From NCBI GenBank assembly GCA_018343915.1, contig JABRWF010000001.1, positions 3,720,001-3,784,000 of the forward strand: a stretch of DNA of 64,000 nt, in the 5' to 3' direction. Under the pieces are notes generated by a model that was not told the origin of the DNA, made no database searches, and saw nothing but the letters and a program-made list of their open reading frames with translations. Positions 1 through 11,138 of the stretch are shown one piece after another. The stretch is from Agroathelia rolfsii (Eukaryota; Basidiomycota; Agaricomycetes; Amylocorticiales; Amylocorticiaceae). A program made the position numbers and the translations under genes. Every line of letters starts with the position of its first letter. Position 1 is the first letter of the stretch.

Positions 1-648
1 GAGCCAGTATGATATATTCCAAGCCTCTGAGTTACGCCGAGCCTGATTCAAGTAGTGGTATCTTTCTATATTTTCATTGTTATTAAACATTAAGCACTTG
101 GTAGACCTAGAGAAACACAGTAATATAGCATATAATTTAAGAATAATGAAATGTAGTACATAATACAACTCAGGGATCCGAGTCATCCAAGGTTGCCAGC
201 AGCTGTGGTTTCGTTGCATTATCTGGCGAAAAACTCCTCCAGGGGTGTTTTTCAGAACCGATATTTCGGGCATCTTTTTTTTTTTTTTTTTTTTTTTTGA
301 AATATCGGTATTTACGAATTTTGCCAAACGGGTTTTTCAAACCTCTAAAGTCATCGTAATTTGGCGGTGTTTCACGACCCTCACGAAATCACTAGATAAC
401 GCGCGTCACTGGTTGCCGAGTGCTTTTCGAATTCTCCGTTTCTACTACGGGAGTGCTATTCACACACAAATGAGAAATCGTATGTGTCGCCCAGAGCCGG
501 GATATCCTCTGGAGTCCAGTAGCATGATAGGACTATAAATAAACTAAAAAAAAAAAAAAAAAAAATCATGTGATGACGATGCATCTAGAAGGTTGATGAC
601 AAGTCGAAAAGCACGAACCTGAGTGCTAGCTTCAAGTTGCTGACTTGG
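1..648. other. Intergenic, 5' flank of acetoacetyl-CoA synthetase gene
   Basis: I see no supportable coding region. The stretch holds a 22-nt T run near 277-298, bracketed by an 11-bp inverted repeat, and a 20-nt A run near 546-565. The open frames here are short and carry no recognisable protein. The A-run end may be part of the promoter or leader of the gene starting at 649. Confidence 0.6.
257..309. repeat. Inverted repeat flanking a poly-T tract
   Basis: The 11-mer ACCGATATTTC at 257-267 is matched by its perfect reverse complement at 299-309. The 31-nt spacer is mostly T. It could form a stem-loop; I infer no function. Confidence 0.7.
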
Positions 649-3547
649 ATGAGCGCCAACAACAACCTGTTCTCCGGCTCTCGTCTGCTTTGGACACCTC
701 CGAGTGCTCGATACACTCGTATAGAGGTCTTTAGGCGTACAATCAACAGAAATAGGGGTCTTCATTTGAGTGCGTGTTCTCCGGGCCGGGGGGTCTTTCA
801 CTATATCTTAAACACGACCATATGACGTATAGAGAACTACCATGACCTGCACAAATACTCTGTCGAGGATTATACCTTCTGGTCTGTCTCCCGTTTGTTC
901 TTTCTTGTTTCATGCATTCATCTTTATCCATTCGAATAAACACTTCAACAGGCAAGACCTTTGGGACTTTCTAGGCATCGTCTCCTCCATCCCTCCCACT
1001 CCAGGAATCGAGGGCATAATCCAGTCAAACCCTTCTAACCCGCAAACGCCCAAATGGTTTCCCGGTGCAAGGCTCAACTACGCTGAGAACCTGCTTCACT
1101 GCAACGACGACCATACGGCTGTAATTGCCAGCGGTGAGTTCGGACGTGTGACGTATTATTCATACAGGCAGTTGAGGGAGATGGTGAGGCAGATGGCGGC
1201 TGCAATGAAGGCTAACGGGCTGCAAGTCGGTGATCGGGTTGCTGGTGGGTGCTTATTTTTGTAATGGTCAAGTGTTGGCGCTGAGGACAATTTCTTTTTT
1301 TCTTCGGATAGCAATTGTCACGAACAACATCACTGCTATCACGATTGCTCTGGCGACTGCCAGCATAGGTGCGATGTACTCTAGCACAGCAACGGATATG
1401 GGAGCCCGGGTAAGTTTACTAAACTTCCATTTATTACGATGAGTGGTCTTGTTATCAGCCTCTCCAAGCATACTAAATTTTCGTTTATGTTTGATTAGGG
1501 CATTCTAGATCGCTACCAGCAAGTCAAACCAAAGTTCTTGTTTTGCGATACCGAGGTTCTATATGCTGGAAAGCAAATCAACCTGTTACAGAAAGTGCGC
1601 GAGGTTGTTAGCGGACTACTGGATTACGAACTCGAACAGGTTGTATTATTACCGAGCACCGTTTCGGAACACGATATTGCACGACCGAATGAGGTACCCA
1701 AAAGGTTAGCCGATTATTTGGCTATGAGAGGCGAACGCAAGGAACGGAGTTGCTGAAAGAATAAATGTATCAGTCGGGTTCTCGCAGAGTTTTTAGCTAC
1801 AGACGATAAAAGGCCGTTGACGTTTGAACAACTCCCATTTGACCACCCTTTATATATCGTTTACTCCTCTGGGACGAGTGGTCCGCCGAAATGCATCGTC
1901 CATAGTGCGGTAAGCTGCTATACCACTTCGAAACCCCTAATACTATCGCCCAAGGATGATACTCATGTAGACAATATCTATCAGGGCGGCGCACTACTCA
2001 ACACCAAAAAAGAGCTTAGCCTTGCTTTCAGCATCGGACGCGAAGACACGTTCTTCCAGTACACAACAACGGGATGGGTGATGTGGCCGCTTCTGCTCAG
2101 CGCACTCTCATGCGGAGCGACAATTGTGACGTATGACGGTTCGCCGTTCCACCCAGATCCGAGGGCGTTCATTGAGTTCGTTGGCAAGCAAGGGTAAGTT
2201 TTCTTTCTTTCCTGCGATTACAATCGGTTGATTGCAATGTGTTAAACTTGGTAGGGTTACCGTGTGGGGTACGAGTCCGAGGTTCTTAACTGAGTTACAG
2301 GGAAGAGGAATTGAGCCTCGTAAGTATTACGCCACCTTCCCTTTCTTTAGCTGTAATGTTGATTCATAATATTCATTCTCCTTTTACGTTGCAGCTAAGC
2401 TTACCTCGTTTGAGAGCCTCCGTTTCCTGACTAGCACGGGCGCCGTGTTGACGCCGCCGATGTTTGAATGGGCTCAGAACGTATTCGGGCCTGAGGTACA
2501 GATAGGGAGTGGGGCCGGCGGAACAGATGTGTTTACTGCCTGTAAGTCCTGATCAATCTTGAAGGGGAATTTTTTGATGAACATGATTCGATCGAACACT
2601 GGTAGTTATAACTAGCTGCCCAAGCTTGCCTGTTTATGCCGGAGGTATGTATATACCGCACTCTATTATTTTCCTTTCTCCTCCTAACCCCCTTACCCTT
2701 ATCTCAACCGGATAAAAAAAATAGAGACACAAGTAAAAGCGCTTGGGATGAAAATTGAAGTGTTCGACCCAGAGGGCAAAGCTATCGATGATACGGGAAA
2801 ACCTGGTGAACTGGTCTGCACGCGCCCACATGTATCGCTCCCTGTCATGTTCTGGGGTGATAAGGATGGGAGCAAGTATCGCAAGGCTTACTATGAATTT
2901 TATCCTGGTGTGTGCTCAAACGAAAAGAAAGACGAGTATTATCTAACATTCAGGCCTTCAAGGAATTTGGCACCAGGGCGATTTTCTCGCCATCAATCCT
3001 AAAACCAAGGGCACTCTCATGCTCGGCCGGAGCGACGGTGTGCTCAATCCATCAGGCGTACGTTTTGGCTCTGCGGAAATCTACGCTGTACTCGAGGCGT
3101 TCTCGGGCCCTGTGGACGATTCGCTCTGCGTGGGCCAGCGCAGGCCACAGAAGGACAGGGACGAGCGTGTGCTGCTCTTCCTCAAAATGCGTTCTGGACA
3201 CAAGCTTACACCGAATCTCATTGATGAGATCAAGCAGGCGATTAAGAACAAATTAAGCGCGAGACATGTGCCGGCAGGGGTGTTTGAGATCGAGGATATA
3301 CCTGTATGTCGTCGATGACTCCCAATGAGGCGCATATACTGACTTTTTCGTTCTTTTTCTCGATTTTTACTTTCAGTACACCATAAATGGGAAGAAGATC
3401 GAGATAGCCGTCAAACAGATCATTTCTGGAACGAGCCTCAAGCCATCGGGTACAGTAGCGAATCCGGAGAGTCTGGCGTTGTACTACAAGTATCGGGATA
3501 TTGAAAACTTTATCCCGGCCGTTGGCTATGCTAAGGCTAAGCTCTGA
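649..3547 (+). CDS. AACS: Acetoacetyl-CoA synthetase (acetoacetate-CoA ligase)
   Basis: Activates acetoacetate to acetoacetyl-CoA with ATP in the cytosol, feeding ketone-body carbon into sterol and lipid synthesis (family knowledge). Thirteen exons: 649-769, 833-881, 952-1244, 1312-1409, 1499-1704, 1774-1909, 1985-2193, 2255-2319, 2395-2541, 2606-2644, 2725-2907, 2963-3303, 3377-3547, giving 685 residues, the usual family length. The N-terminus carries the family motif LLWTPPS. The AMP-binding P-loop YSSGTSGPPK is at about 286-295, GRSDG lies in the C-terminal part, and the NGKK motif with the acetylatable Lys is at about 633-636. ATG 649 is the first in-frame Met after an upstream stop at 586. 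The intron 1705-1773 donor (GTTAGC) is weak, and the intron 2908-2962 acceptor was chosen to match family length (2953 is an alternative). Gene identity is secure; those two junctions are less so. Confidence 0.93.
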
Positions 3548-4302
3548 TGATATTATGAGTACATTGAACTGGGTATGGGTACAATCATAGAAGCGATTCA
3601 TGTACTATCTACGTACGGTTTGGCAGGTACTAGTTAGATACAATGCATAATCCATTTCCTCGTGCAACGAAAATCGTAGGAGTACCGTAAGTGAAGAAGT
3701 CAGTTTTCAATGTCGGGCTGTCTCAAGATTTACGCATGGAAGAAGACTGTTAATGTGCAATTGCCAGTGCGAATCTGTAAAGTGTGTGCGCAGTACCACT
3801 GGCAAGTACGAAGTATCTGGGATCTTATGCATATCTTATGCATAGGTACAAAAATACCATTCGAATTTGTTCTGATTTCATATTTTATATGAAAACAAGC
3901 GAAATGATTGATTCAGGTGTTCAATATCAAGTTAGTATACCATTCATCGTATATTCATTCCTAGCTTGGCTTCTGAAGATACCTTAGGCTCTAAGCTGCC
4001 TCATTGGCTTATTTGATCATTGCTCCGGACTCAAATCTGGGCTTGTATCAGTGTCCGTATTTCTCAATATTCTTGAGACCCCTTTACTCATGTTGATAGG
4101 GTAATAATAATAATAATAATAAAACAATAGTTAGCACCTTATAATACTAAAGCCCCTAACCACCATTCGAATTTTGCGCCACTACCCAGTGGCAATTGTG
4201 GCAGTCAACATCTCGATTGCCACCGTGACTTCAGACTCTTAGTCCGCTCTCCTTGTATTGCTGTGTACCATATATCGCTCTGTTTAATCTAGGATCTTCA
4301 CC
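3548..4302. other. Intergenic with TAA microsatellite
   Basis: Spacer between the ligase and CSN6. It contains an uninterrupted TAA trinucleotide run (about seven units) near 4102-4124 and a local repeat of CTTATGCATA near 3825-3845. Small open frames here have no recognisable content. Confidence 0.6.
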
Positions 4303-5769
4303 ATGAGTGCAGCGCCTATGGATACAGATGAATTGTCCGTCGTCTTGCCTGCCAGCACAACCTCTGGTCTGGCTCTTTCTTTGTCCGTCACCACCACCAC
4401 AGCGATAAAGTGCCTGACGGGCCCCCAACTGATGACCAGTGCCTGTCTAGACATCCACTCCCGATTCTAAATATATCAGAACACTTGACAAGGCTAAGGC
4501 TCCAGCAAGATACCAACTCGCCCTTTGGTTCGGTTTGACGTTTTGTACCAAAGATCGTCATTATTGAGCGTGTTTGTGTTCACTAGTTTTGGGCGCACTC
4601 CTGGGGACTCAGAACGGTCGTGAAGTCGATATTGTAAACACATTTGAGTTGGCCATGGCGGAAGGCGATGGAGAGCTTGTGGATCACGAATTCCTCGAAT
4701 TACGGAGAAGTCAATGTATGCCTATGATCGCTCACAAACCATTCATTCGTTGATTTTGTACAGATAAACAGGTTTTTCCTTCGCTCGAGTTTATTGGGTG
4801 GTATAGCGTAGCCAAGGAGCCTACATCTAGACATGTTGCCCTTCATGAACAGGTGAGTGTGTATTAATGCCTTGTCATATAATGCCCCCCTGTCTAAATC
4901 TATCGGCAGTTTACACCGTATATCTCTACACCCCTCCTCTTACTTTTGCAACCATCCGCCGTGGGATCTACCAGCGTGGCCGGACAAAATCTTCCCTTGA
5001 GGGCTTACGAACCTACTGTGGAGATTAGGGACCGCAAGACGCGTTCAGTGTTCATTGAAGTACCCTTTAATGTCGAAACGGGTGAAGCGGAGCGGATTGC
5101 TGTGGATTGGACGGCCCACGGAGGCAGTAAAGGAACAAGCTGTGGGTTGTGCAGCGATTTTACCGCCGCCAACATCGGTTAACTGACAATTCAACGACAG
5201 TAGAATCGCATTTGCAAAATCAGAAAACGGCTGTCTCCATGCTTCACGAACGGATTCAGGTGATTGAGGAGTACATTTCTCAGGTTTTATCAGGTACGAC
5301 ATGCGTAGGCATCTCGATTTAATCACTGATTAGCTATCATTAGGACAAGCGCCCAAGGATCATACTGTCATACGTTCTGTAGGCGCTTTGATGGCCTCTC
5401 TGCCAGCTAGCGAAAGCAAAGGTTTCCGGGAAGAGTTTGATACTGTATGTATTGCTATCAGCTTCCACATTATTATAGGCGCTGAGTCAAGGCACCAGGA
5501 ATATGAGAATGTCCAGCTTACAGCTTTCTTGTCAACTCTGACCAAGTCGGCCAACATGTTGAACAATGTGAGTGGGCTTCTATTTCTTGTGATGTGGAAA
5601 ATGCTCGGAACTCATGGATCTATTTTTTAAGCTTGTCGACAAACACAACGTGCTCACCTCATCTCAACAAAGGGATGAGCGTATGGTTGGTGGACCGAGA
5701 CGTCGTATGGGCTTTGGGGGCAGGCAGAATGTACCGACAGACTGGGGTTCATTCGATAGGATGCACTGA
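4303..5769 (+). CDS. CSN6: COP9 signalosome subunit 6 (inactive MPN protein)
   Basis: Structural partner of CSN5 in the COP9 signalosome, which removes NEDD8 from cullins (family knowledge). Nine exons: 4303-4382, 4451-4527, 4587-4715, 4764-4852, 4910-5126, 5201-5293, 5344-5444, 5499-5567, 5632-5769; 330 residues. The N-terminus reads SLHPLPILNISEHLTRLRLQ and is followed by GALLGTQNGREV and then IGWYSVAKEP, the characteristic MPN core. The metal-binding HxH of an active JAMM protease is absent where expected, as in other CSN6 proteins. A helical C-terminal half (HERIQVIEEYISQVL) fits the subunit-interaction region. Each splice site is canonical and the frame closes. The homologous proteasome subunit Rpn8 is less likely because of the N-terminal motif. 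Confidence 0.9.
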
Positions 5770-5972
5770 GGAAGCGGTTCTTCTGCGTATTGAAGTGTAA
5801 CTGTGTATTGTAAAATGTTATATAGTTTGTTCTCTGGAACGATCATGATCAGTGATATATCAAGAATACATCATCAGCTGCTGCTGTTGTCGTCGTCCAA
5901 GTTGTTCTCTGTGATGTTCTTGGCTGTGCAGCACAAATATCCCATTAGGACTATTCGGCAAGACCATCACTC

Positions 5973-5980
5973 TATTTAAG
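5973..5980 (+). promoter_or_regulatory. TATA-like element TATTTAAG
   Basis: TATTTAAG sits 51 bases before the ATG of the GH72 gene, a plausible core-promoter position in fungi. Inference from sequence and position only. Confidence 0.35.
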
Positions 5981-6030
5981 ACCATCACCTTCATTAGTTC
6001 TTTCCATCTCTCTACTTTGAATAACCCATC

Positions 6031-6313
6031 ATGCGAGCCGCCGCATCCCTTGCTATCGCGGCTACATTCTTTTCAACAGCGAACGCCATCCAAAGTGTCT
6101 CCAGAAATGGCCGCTACCTTTACACAGCCGACGGTAACCGGTTCTACATCAAGGGTAAGCGTCACGTAGCGCCTGCAGCTGTTTCCCCACACGAAGTCGC
6201 TGACTTACGTATCTTTACCAAATTCTTTATTAACTCATAGGTGTTGCATACCAAGGCCAAGGTTCGTCCGGGTGGTACTTGTGGATAGGGATAGGGGTAA
6301 TTTATTCTTTTTT

Positions 6314-6348
<35 letters not shown>

Positions 6349-8118
6349 AGGCACGGTCATCTCCAGTCCTGACAACCCCAACGGCACACCGTCGACGTTT
6401 ACGGACCCCTTAGTCAACGGTACCGACTGCAAGCGCGATTTGCCCTACTTGCAGAAGCTTGGAATCAACACCATTCGTACCTACAGTGTTGACAACACGC
6501 AAAACCACGATGACTGTATGAAGTGAGTGGATGTATTCCGATGTTCGGGCCCATGCATCTGACGCTCGTCATGTGCTGCGCAGCTTGTTCTCCAGCGCTG
6601 GAATTTACACAATCATCGACCTCTCACTCCCCGTCAACGGCTCAATTGACTCCTCGGAGCCTTACTGGTCCACCAACCTACTTAACCTGTATATCCAAAC
6701 CATCGAGGTCTTCTCCAAGTATGACAACTTGCTTGCTGTCAACGTGGGCAATGAGGTTGTCACGCAAACGACAACAGGCTCTGCTGCTTTCGTCAAGGCT
6801 GCTGCTCGTGACATCAAATCATACTTGTGTGTAACTGCCTACCCTTTTAAATTAGAGTATGGATATTGAAGTTTTTTTTCTCCCTAGGAACTCCAAGAGC
6901 ATGTCTACCCTGGTTGGATATGCCGACATTGACGGAGATCAAAACTGGCGTGGTCCTCTTGCCGACTACTTGTCTTGCGATCCTTCCAGCTCGAATTCTG
7001 GTGCTACCGCTATCGACCTATTCGGGTTGAATAACTAGTAAGTGCCCTGTTGTTTCCGCTTGATATGTATACTTAGATATATGTATTCGTCAGTGAATGG
7101 TGCGGAAACTCGTCGTTCGAGCAGTCCTATGCCGGACTGGAGGCCGACTTTGCCAACTACAACGTCCCCGCCTACTTCAGCGAATTTGGGTGCATCACTG
7201 CCGGCACGCCCCGACCCTGGACCGAGGTTGCTAGCTTGTACAGCAGCCAGATGAGCGATGTGTGGTCCGGAGGAATTGCATTCTCGTATTTCCCGGCTAC
7301 TTCTCCTCAAGGCCAGTTTGGCATGGTTAATGTGTCCTCTGATGGCTCAATCACGACCGGACAAGACTTCGCCAACTTGGCGTCTCAGCTCAGTGCTGTT
7401 TCGCCACCGAACACGCCTTCCCAGTCCAGCGCTGGTTCTACGTCGTATCCCTCGTGCCCTTCTAGCAACAGCACCTTTGCTGCGTCTACTACTCTCCCTC
7501 CTACACCCAACGATGCAGCATGCTCCTGCCTCGAGAACAGCTTATCGTGTACATTCAAGAACCAGTACAACTACACGAACACCGTTGGTACACTCACCGG
7601 GAGTGCATGCAGTCTTCTTGCTCAGAAGGGTGGTAATTGCAACGACATTGCCAGCAACGGCACCACTGGGACTTATGGTATTGTTGCCATGTGTGACCCT
7701 CGTATGTTCCATCTGTCATTCATTTATTCTACTATGTTGAACTCGACCAATAGGTATCAAACTGGGCTACGCCATGAGCGAATGGTACCTCGCCAACGGC
7801 AACCAGGCTTCGGCTTGCAGCTTCGGCAATAACGGCGTCGTCAACTCTAGCGCACCATCGAGCACCTCTGCGGCGTCATCTGCGGCCAGCTCTTGTATCT
7901 CGAGCCCGTCTGCGACGTTCGTGCCCAGCTCTGTGGCCGTGACGACTGCTGCTTCGGCCACAGGCTCTTCTGGCTCTAGCTCTGGCAGTGGGGGCTCGTC
8001 CAGTGGCAGCAGTGGATCCAGCAGCAGCGCTGTTTCCTTGCTTGACTCTCACAACGTCGTCTCTATTGTGTTTGCCGGTGCCTTTGCTTTATTTGGTGGC
8101 TTGTACACGCTAGTGTGA
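6031..8118 (+). CDS. GPI-anchored GH72 1,3-beta-glucanosyltransferase with X8/CBM43 domain
   Basis: Elongates and branches cell-wall beta-1,3-glucan at the outer face of the plasma membrane (Gas/Gel family). Seven exons: 6031-6154, 6241-6261, 6351-6522, 6584-6826, 6888-7037, 7094-7701, 7754-8118; 560 residues. A signal peptide covers about 1-19. The GH72 domain has the acid/base Glu in GNEVV (about E163) and the nucleophile in YFSEFGC (about E267). Next comes a Cys-rich X8 carbohydrate-binding domain (from [10 protein letters not shown] to QASACSF), then a Ser-rich stretch, then a hydrophobic tail ([18 protein letters not shown]) typical of a GPI signal. The X8 module places it in the GH72-plus subgroup. 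Exon 2 is only 21 nt, and the intron before exon 3 has a long poly-T tract next to its acceptor. Confidence 0.95.
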
Positions 8119-8386
8119 TGGACAGTTGATATGGCATGTTAGTGCTACCAGGACATTTGTCTTTCTATTTTCCCATTCCAGCAATTGTTCGGACAGTTAC
8201 TCTGGGTAATAATTGGTATACTACGAATGCAGAATTTAAGTGTGTGTAACTTGAATGATGTTGTGTTGTGCCACCACCAATCGGAGTTTCAAATTGGGGT
8301 TGTGTCATCGCCAGTGCCAGACTCGTTCTTTTTCTCGTTCTCTAACCACCAGAAATCCGACCTCGTCGAAGAACATAAAATCCAAT

Positions 8387-10490
8387 ATGGTCAACTCTCC
8401 TCTAGGGGTCGACAGCACTGCGCCGCCTTCTCAGGACAACTGGGGTCAGCCTGCTGAAAATCAACCACTTGAACCCATGAGCGCCAACGGTGACACTTCT
8501 TCAGTTTCCTTGCCCATGGACGGTGGACATCTCCAGGGCGGCGGCGCTCCCGCAAGCGGCGTGGATGCTATGGTCACCGACGGCGGCGACTCTCACAGCA
8601 AGCAAGAACACGGCTATCGCGAGAAACAACCCAAGGTGCTTATCAGGTCTTGTACTTCTGCTCTCCCCTTGTTCTCCCCACCCCCCTCTCTCTGCTTAAG
8701 CGTTGGCGATCATGGTCTATTGGCAAGCGCTTTTTTTATCTGTATGAGAATTCATTGCGCCCGCACGACCGTGTCTTGCGTGAATGGACGCGTGCCTAAC
8801 GTGTCATGATATATCCCCTATTCCATAGCGCTCACTCTAACTGTCACCTTGTTGCTGTGAACTCTGCGGCCTTGTCTGCTGGTGATGGCTATGCATCGCT
8901 ACTTCCACTACTCCTACCCTTTCAGCGCTTATCGTTACTCGTCCTTGCCTGTCTGGATATTGATCGCTCCTGCTTAGCCGAATAAAGTCTATGTGGGTGG
9001 CTTACCCGAGCATACTCGTCCTGAGGATTTGCAGAGCTGCTTTGGAAAGATTGGGAATATTGTTAATATTGAGCTAAAGTAAGTTAAGATCTTGCGTATT
9101 TGAATACAACAGTCGCTTATTTATCTCGTTTCCTTTTTCTCTTTTCTAGGGTTGGCTATGGCTTCGTGGTGAGTTGTTTCGTTAGTCGTATCGAACGGAG
9201 ATAAATAATCCCCCCACAGGAATTTGACTCTCGCGAAGCTGCCGAAGAGAGTGTAGCCAAGTATCACGAAGGCTATTTCATGGGTAATAAAATCCGAGTG
9301 GAGATGTCGCGCGGTGGTACCCGTAACAAGCATATGAACGGTGACCCTGGCGCTTGTTTCAAGTGCGGACAAGTAGGTCATTGGGCGAGGTGGGTATTAG
9401 ATTTATTTTTTGTAATAACAACTCTAAATAAATATTTAATAGAGAATGCCCCAATATGCCTGTTAAGTACGTTGACGGTTCCATGCGTCGTCTCTACGTA
9501 ACGGCTTACGCCCTTTGACATTTTAAGTAGTGGACCACATGGCCATCGTCGACACTCAGAGGCGCCTTTGATAGATAGACTACAAACCTCTCGTGACTAC
9601 CCTGTGCCCCCTGTTCCTCCTAGAGAATATCCACCCTTCCGTGATGACTACGGCCCTCCTGGTAGGTATCCTCCTGCGAGAGACCCTCGCTATAGCGGTG
9701 GCTATGATTATCCTCCTCCGCCCTCGGGCCGTGATTACAGGAGGCCGCCTTCGCCTCCTCGTGATTATCGTGACTATCCTGGTGGACCTCCGCCTGTACG
9801 CCCTCCTCGAGACTACGATGACTACAGCAGAGTCAGGGGACCCCCACCGCCTCCCGTCGACTCTCGCTATGATAGACCTGGGTATCCTGTTGATGGTCCT
9901 CCTGGCTATCCACCTCGTGGCTATCCAGGTCCTCCTCGAGATCCTTATGATCGCTATGACCGTCGACCTCCCCCTAACGCTGGACCTTATGCTCCCCGTC
10001 CACGCACCCCTCCGGGTATACCTCCCCGTGGACGTGATGACGGCCCTCCTCGGTTTGCTGGTTCTCCCTAAGACTTTTCAGAGCAATTTGTCTTACTGTT
10101 CTTTCAGAGACTATCCTCCGGTGGCTGACTATCGCGGAAGACCTCCTTCCCCTGGCCGTTACAATGACTACCGTAATGGTGCAGGACCCGCTTCTCCTTC
10201 CTATCGGTGAGCTTGGATGATTGAAGGCTAGTGATTCTTATAACACTCTTGCTTATGTCCATCACCCCGTATATTATAGTCGTCGCTCCCGCAGCCCTCC
10301 TCGTGCGACGGGTGCTCCATATGATCCTGCAGCTTACTCGGGTCCTCGTGAAGGCTTTGCTGGTAATGGCTATCCTGGCGGCCCGTCTGGTCCTCCACCT
10401 CCGGCTGCTGCTCGTGGTGGCCCTGGCTATGTCCCACGCCCTGGTCGCGATGTCCCAGAGCCACCTGTACCGCCTTACAGGAGAGCTTGA
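8387..10490 (+). CDS. RRM + CCHC zinc-knuckle, Arg/Pro/Tyr-rich RNA-binding protein (SR-like)
   Basis: Likely a pre-mRNA splicing or mRNP protein. Eight exons: 8387-8635, 8978-9078, 9150-9168, 9220-9389, 9443-9466, 9531-10052, 10108-10206, 10280-10490; 464 residues. Order: a disordered Gly/Ser N-terminus; one RRM with RNP2 (KVYVGGL) and RNP1 (GYGFVEF); a CCHC knuckle (CFKCGQVGHWAREC); then a long tail of PPRDY-type repeats ending in RRRSRSPPR. RRM plus knuckle plus RS-like tail resembles the SRSF7/RSZ arrangement. The donor at 10053 was chosen because it restores a PRDYPP repeat. Intron 1 is unusually long (342 bp) for this window; retaining it would give a 140-residue protein lacking the RRM. 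Confidence 0.85.
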
Positions 10491-11138
10491 TGAACGGCAG
10501 CAGCAGCAACAAGTAACTACTACTAGTAAACTTGCACGCGCGGCGATATCTTATCCCTTCATCACACGACTACCCTTCAGTTACATGGCTATCACATCGA
10601 AATTCTACAGCTGCCCTCTTGTCTGTTCTATGCTCGTTCGCTCTCTTCTGTTACTCACTCGAAAGTTAATGCACATATGTTTCCTATTCACGACTCGTTG
10701 ACAGTAATACTATCCTATTACTACGCTTGAAATTCTCAGCGATGATTGTTATGCCCTAGGCCAGTGCGGTTTGCACAGATCACTAGCTGCAGGTCTTTCT
10801 CTGAATATCTTTATGATCATCGTGTCAAATCATGGTGCATTTACGCCCCGAAGTGTCTCAAACGTCTAATGCGATCAACAAGTTTCTCTAAGGAACACAA
10901 AACATGTATTTAAAAACATTAAATAACTCCTAAATTGGTTTTTCTGGTTACTTGTTGACTATAACTATAAAAAAAAGGAGGTCTAATGATGGATAAAACC
11001 AAGAAATGATAATGTTTATGTACAGATGTCAATAAATGACAATAAAACTAAAGTCCCATGGTGGCGTCGAACTACCGCTCAGCGAGGCCTTTTTGCTTCT
11101 AGTCGTCGGTTTACTTACACTTTACTGGTAGCAGAACC
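10491..11138. other. Convergent intergenic region
   Basis: Shared 3' flank between the SR-like gene (+) and the ABC transporter (-). AT-rich from about 10,890 on, with a short A run near 10,970. I see no gene in it. Confidence 0.6.
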
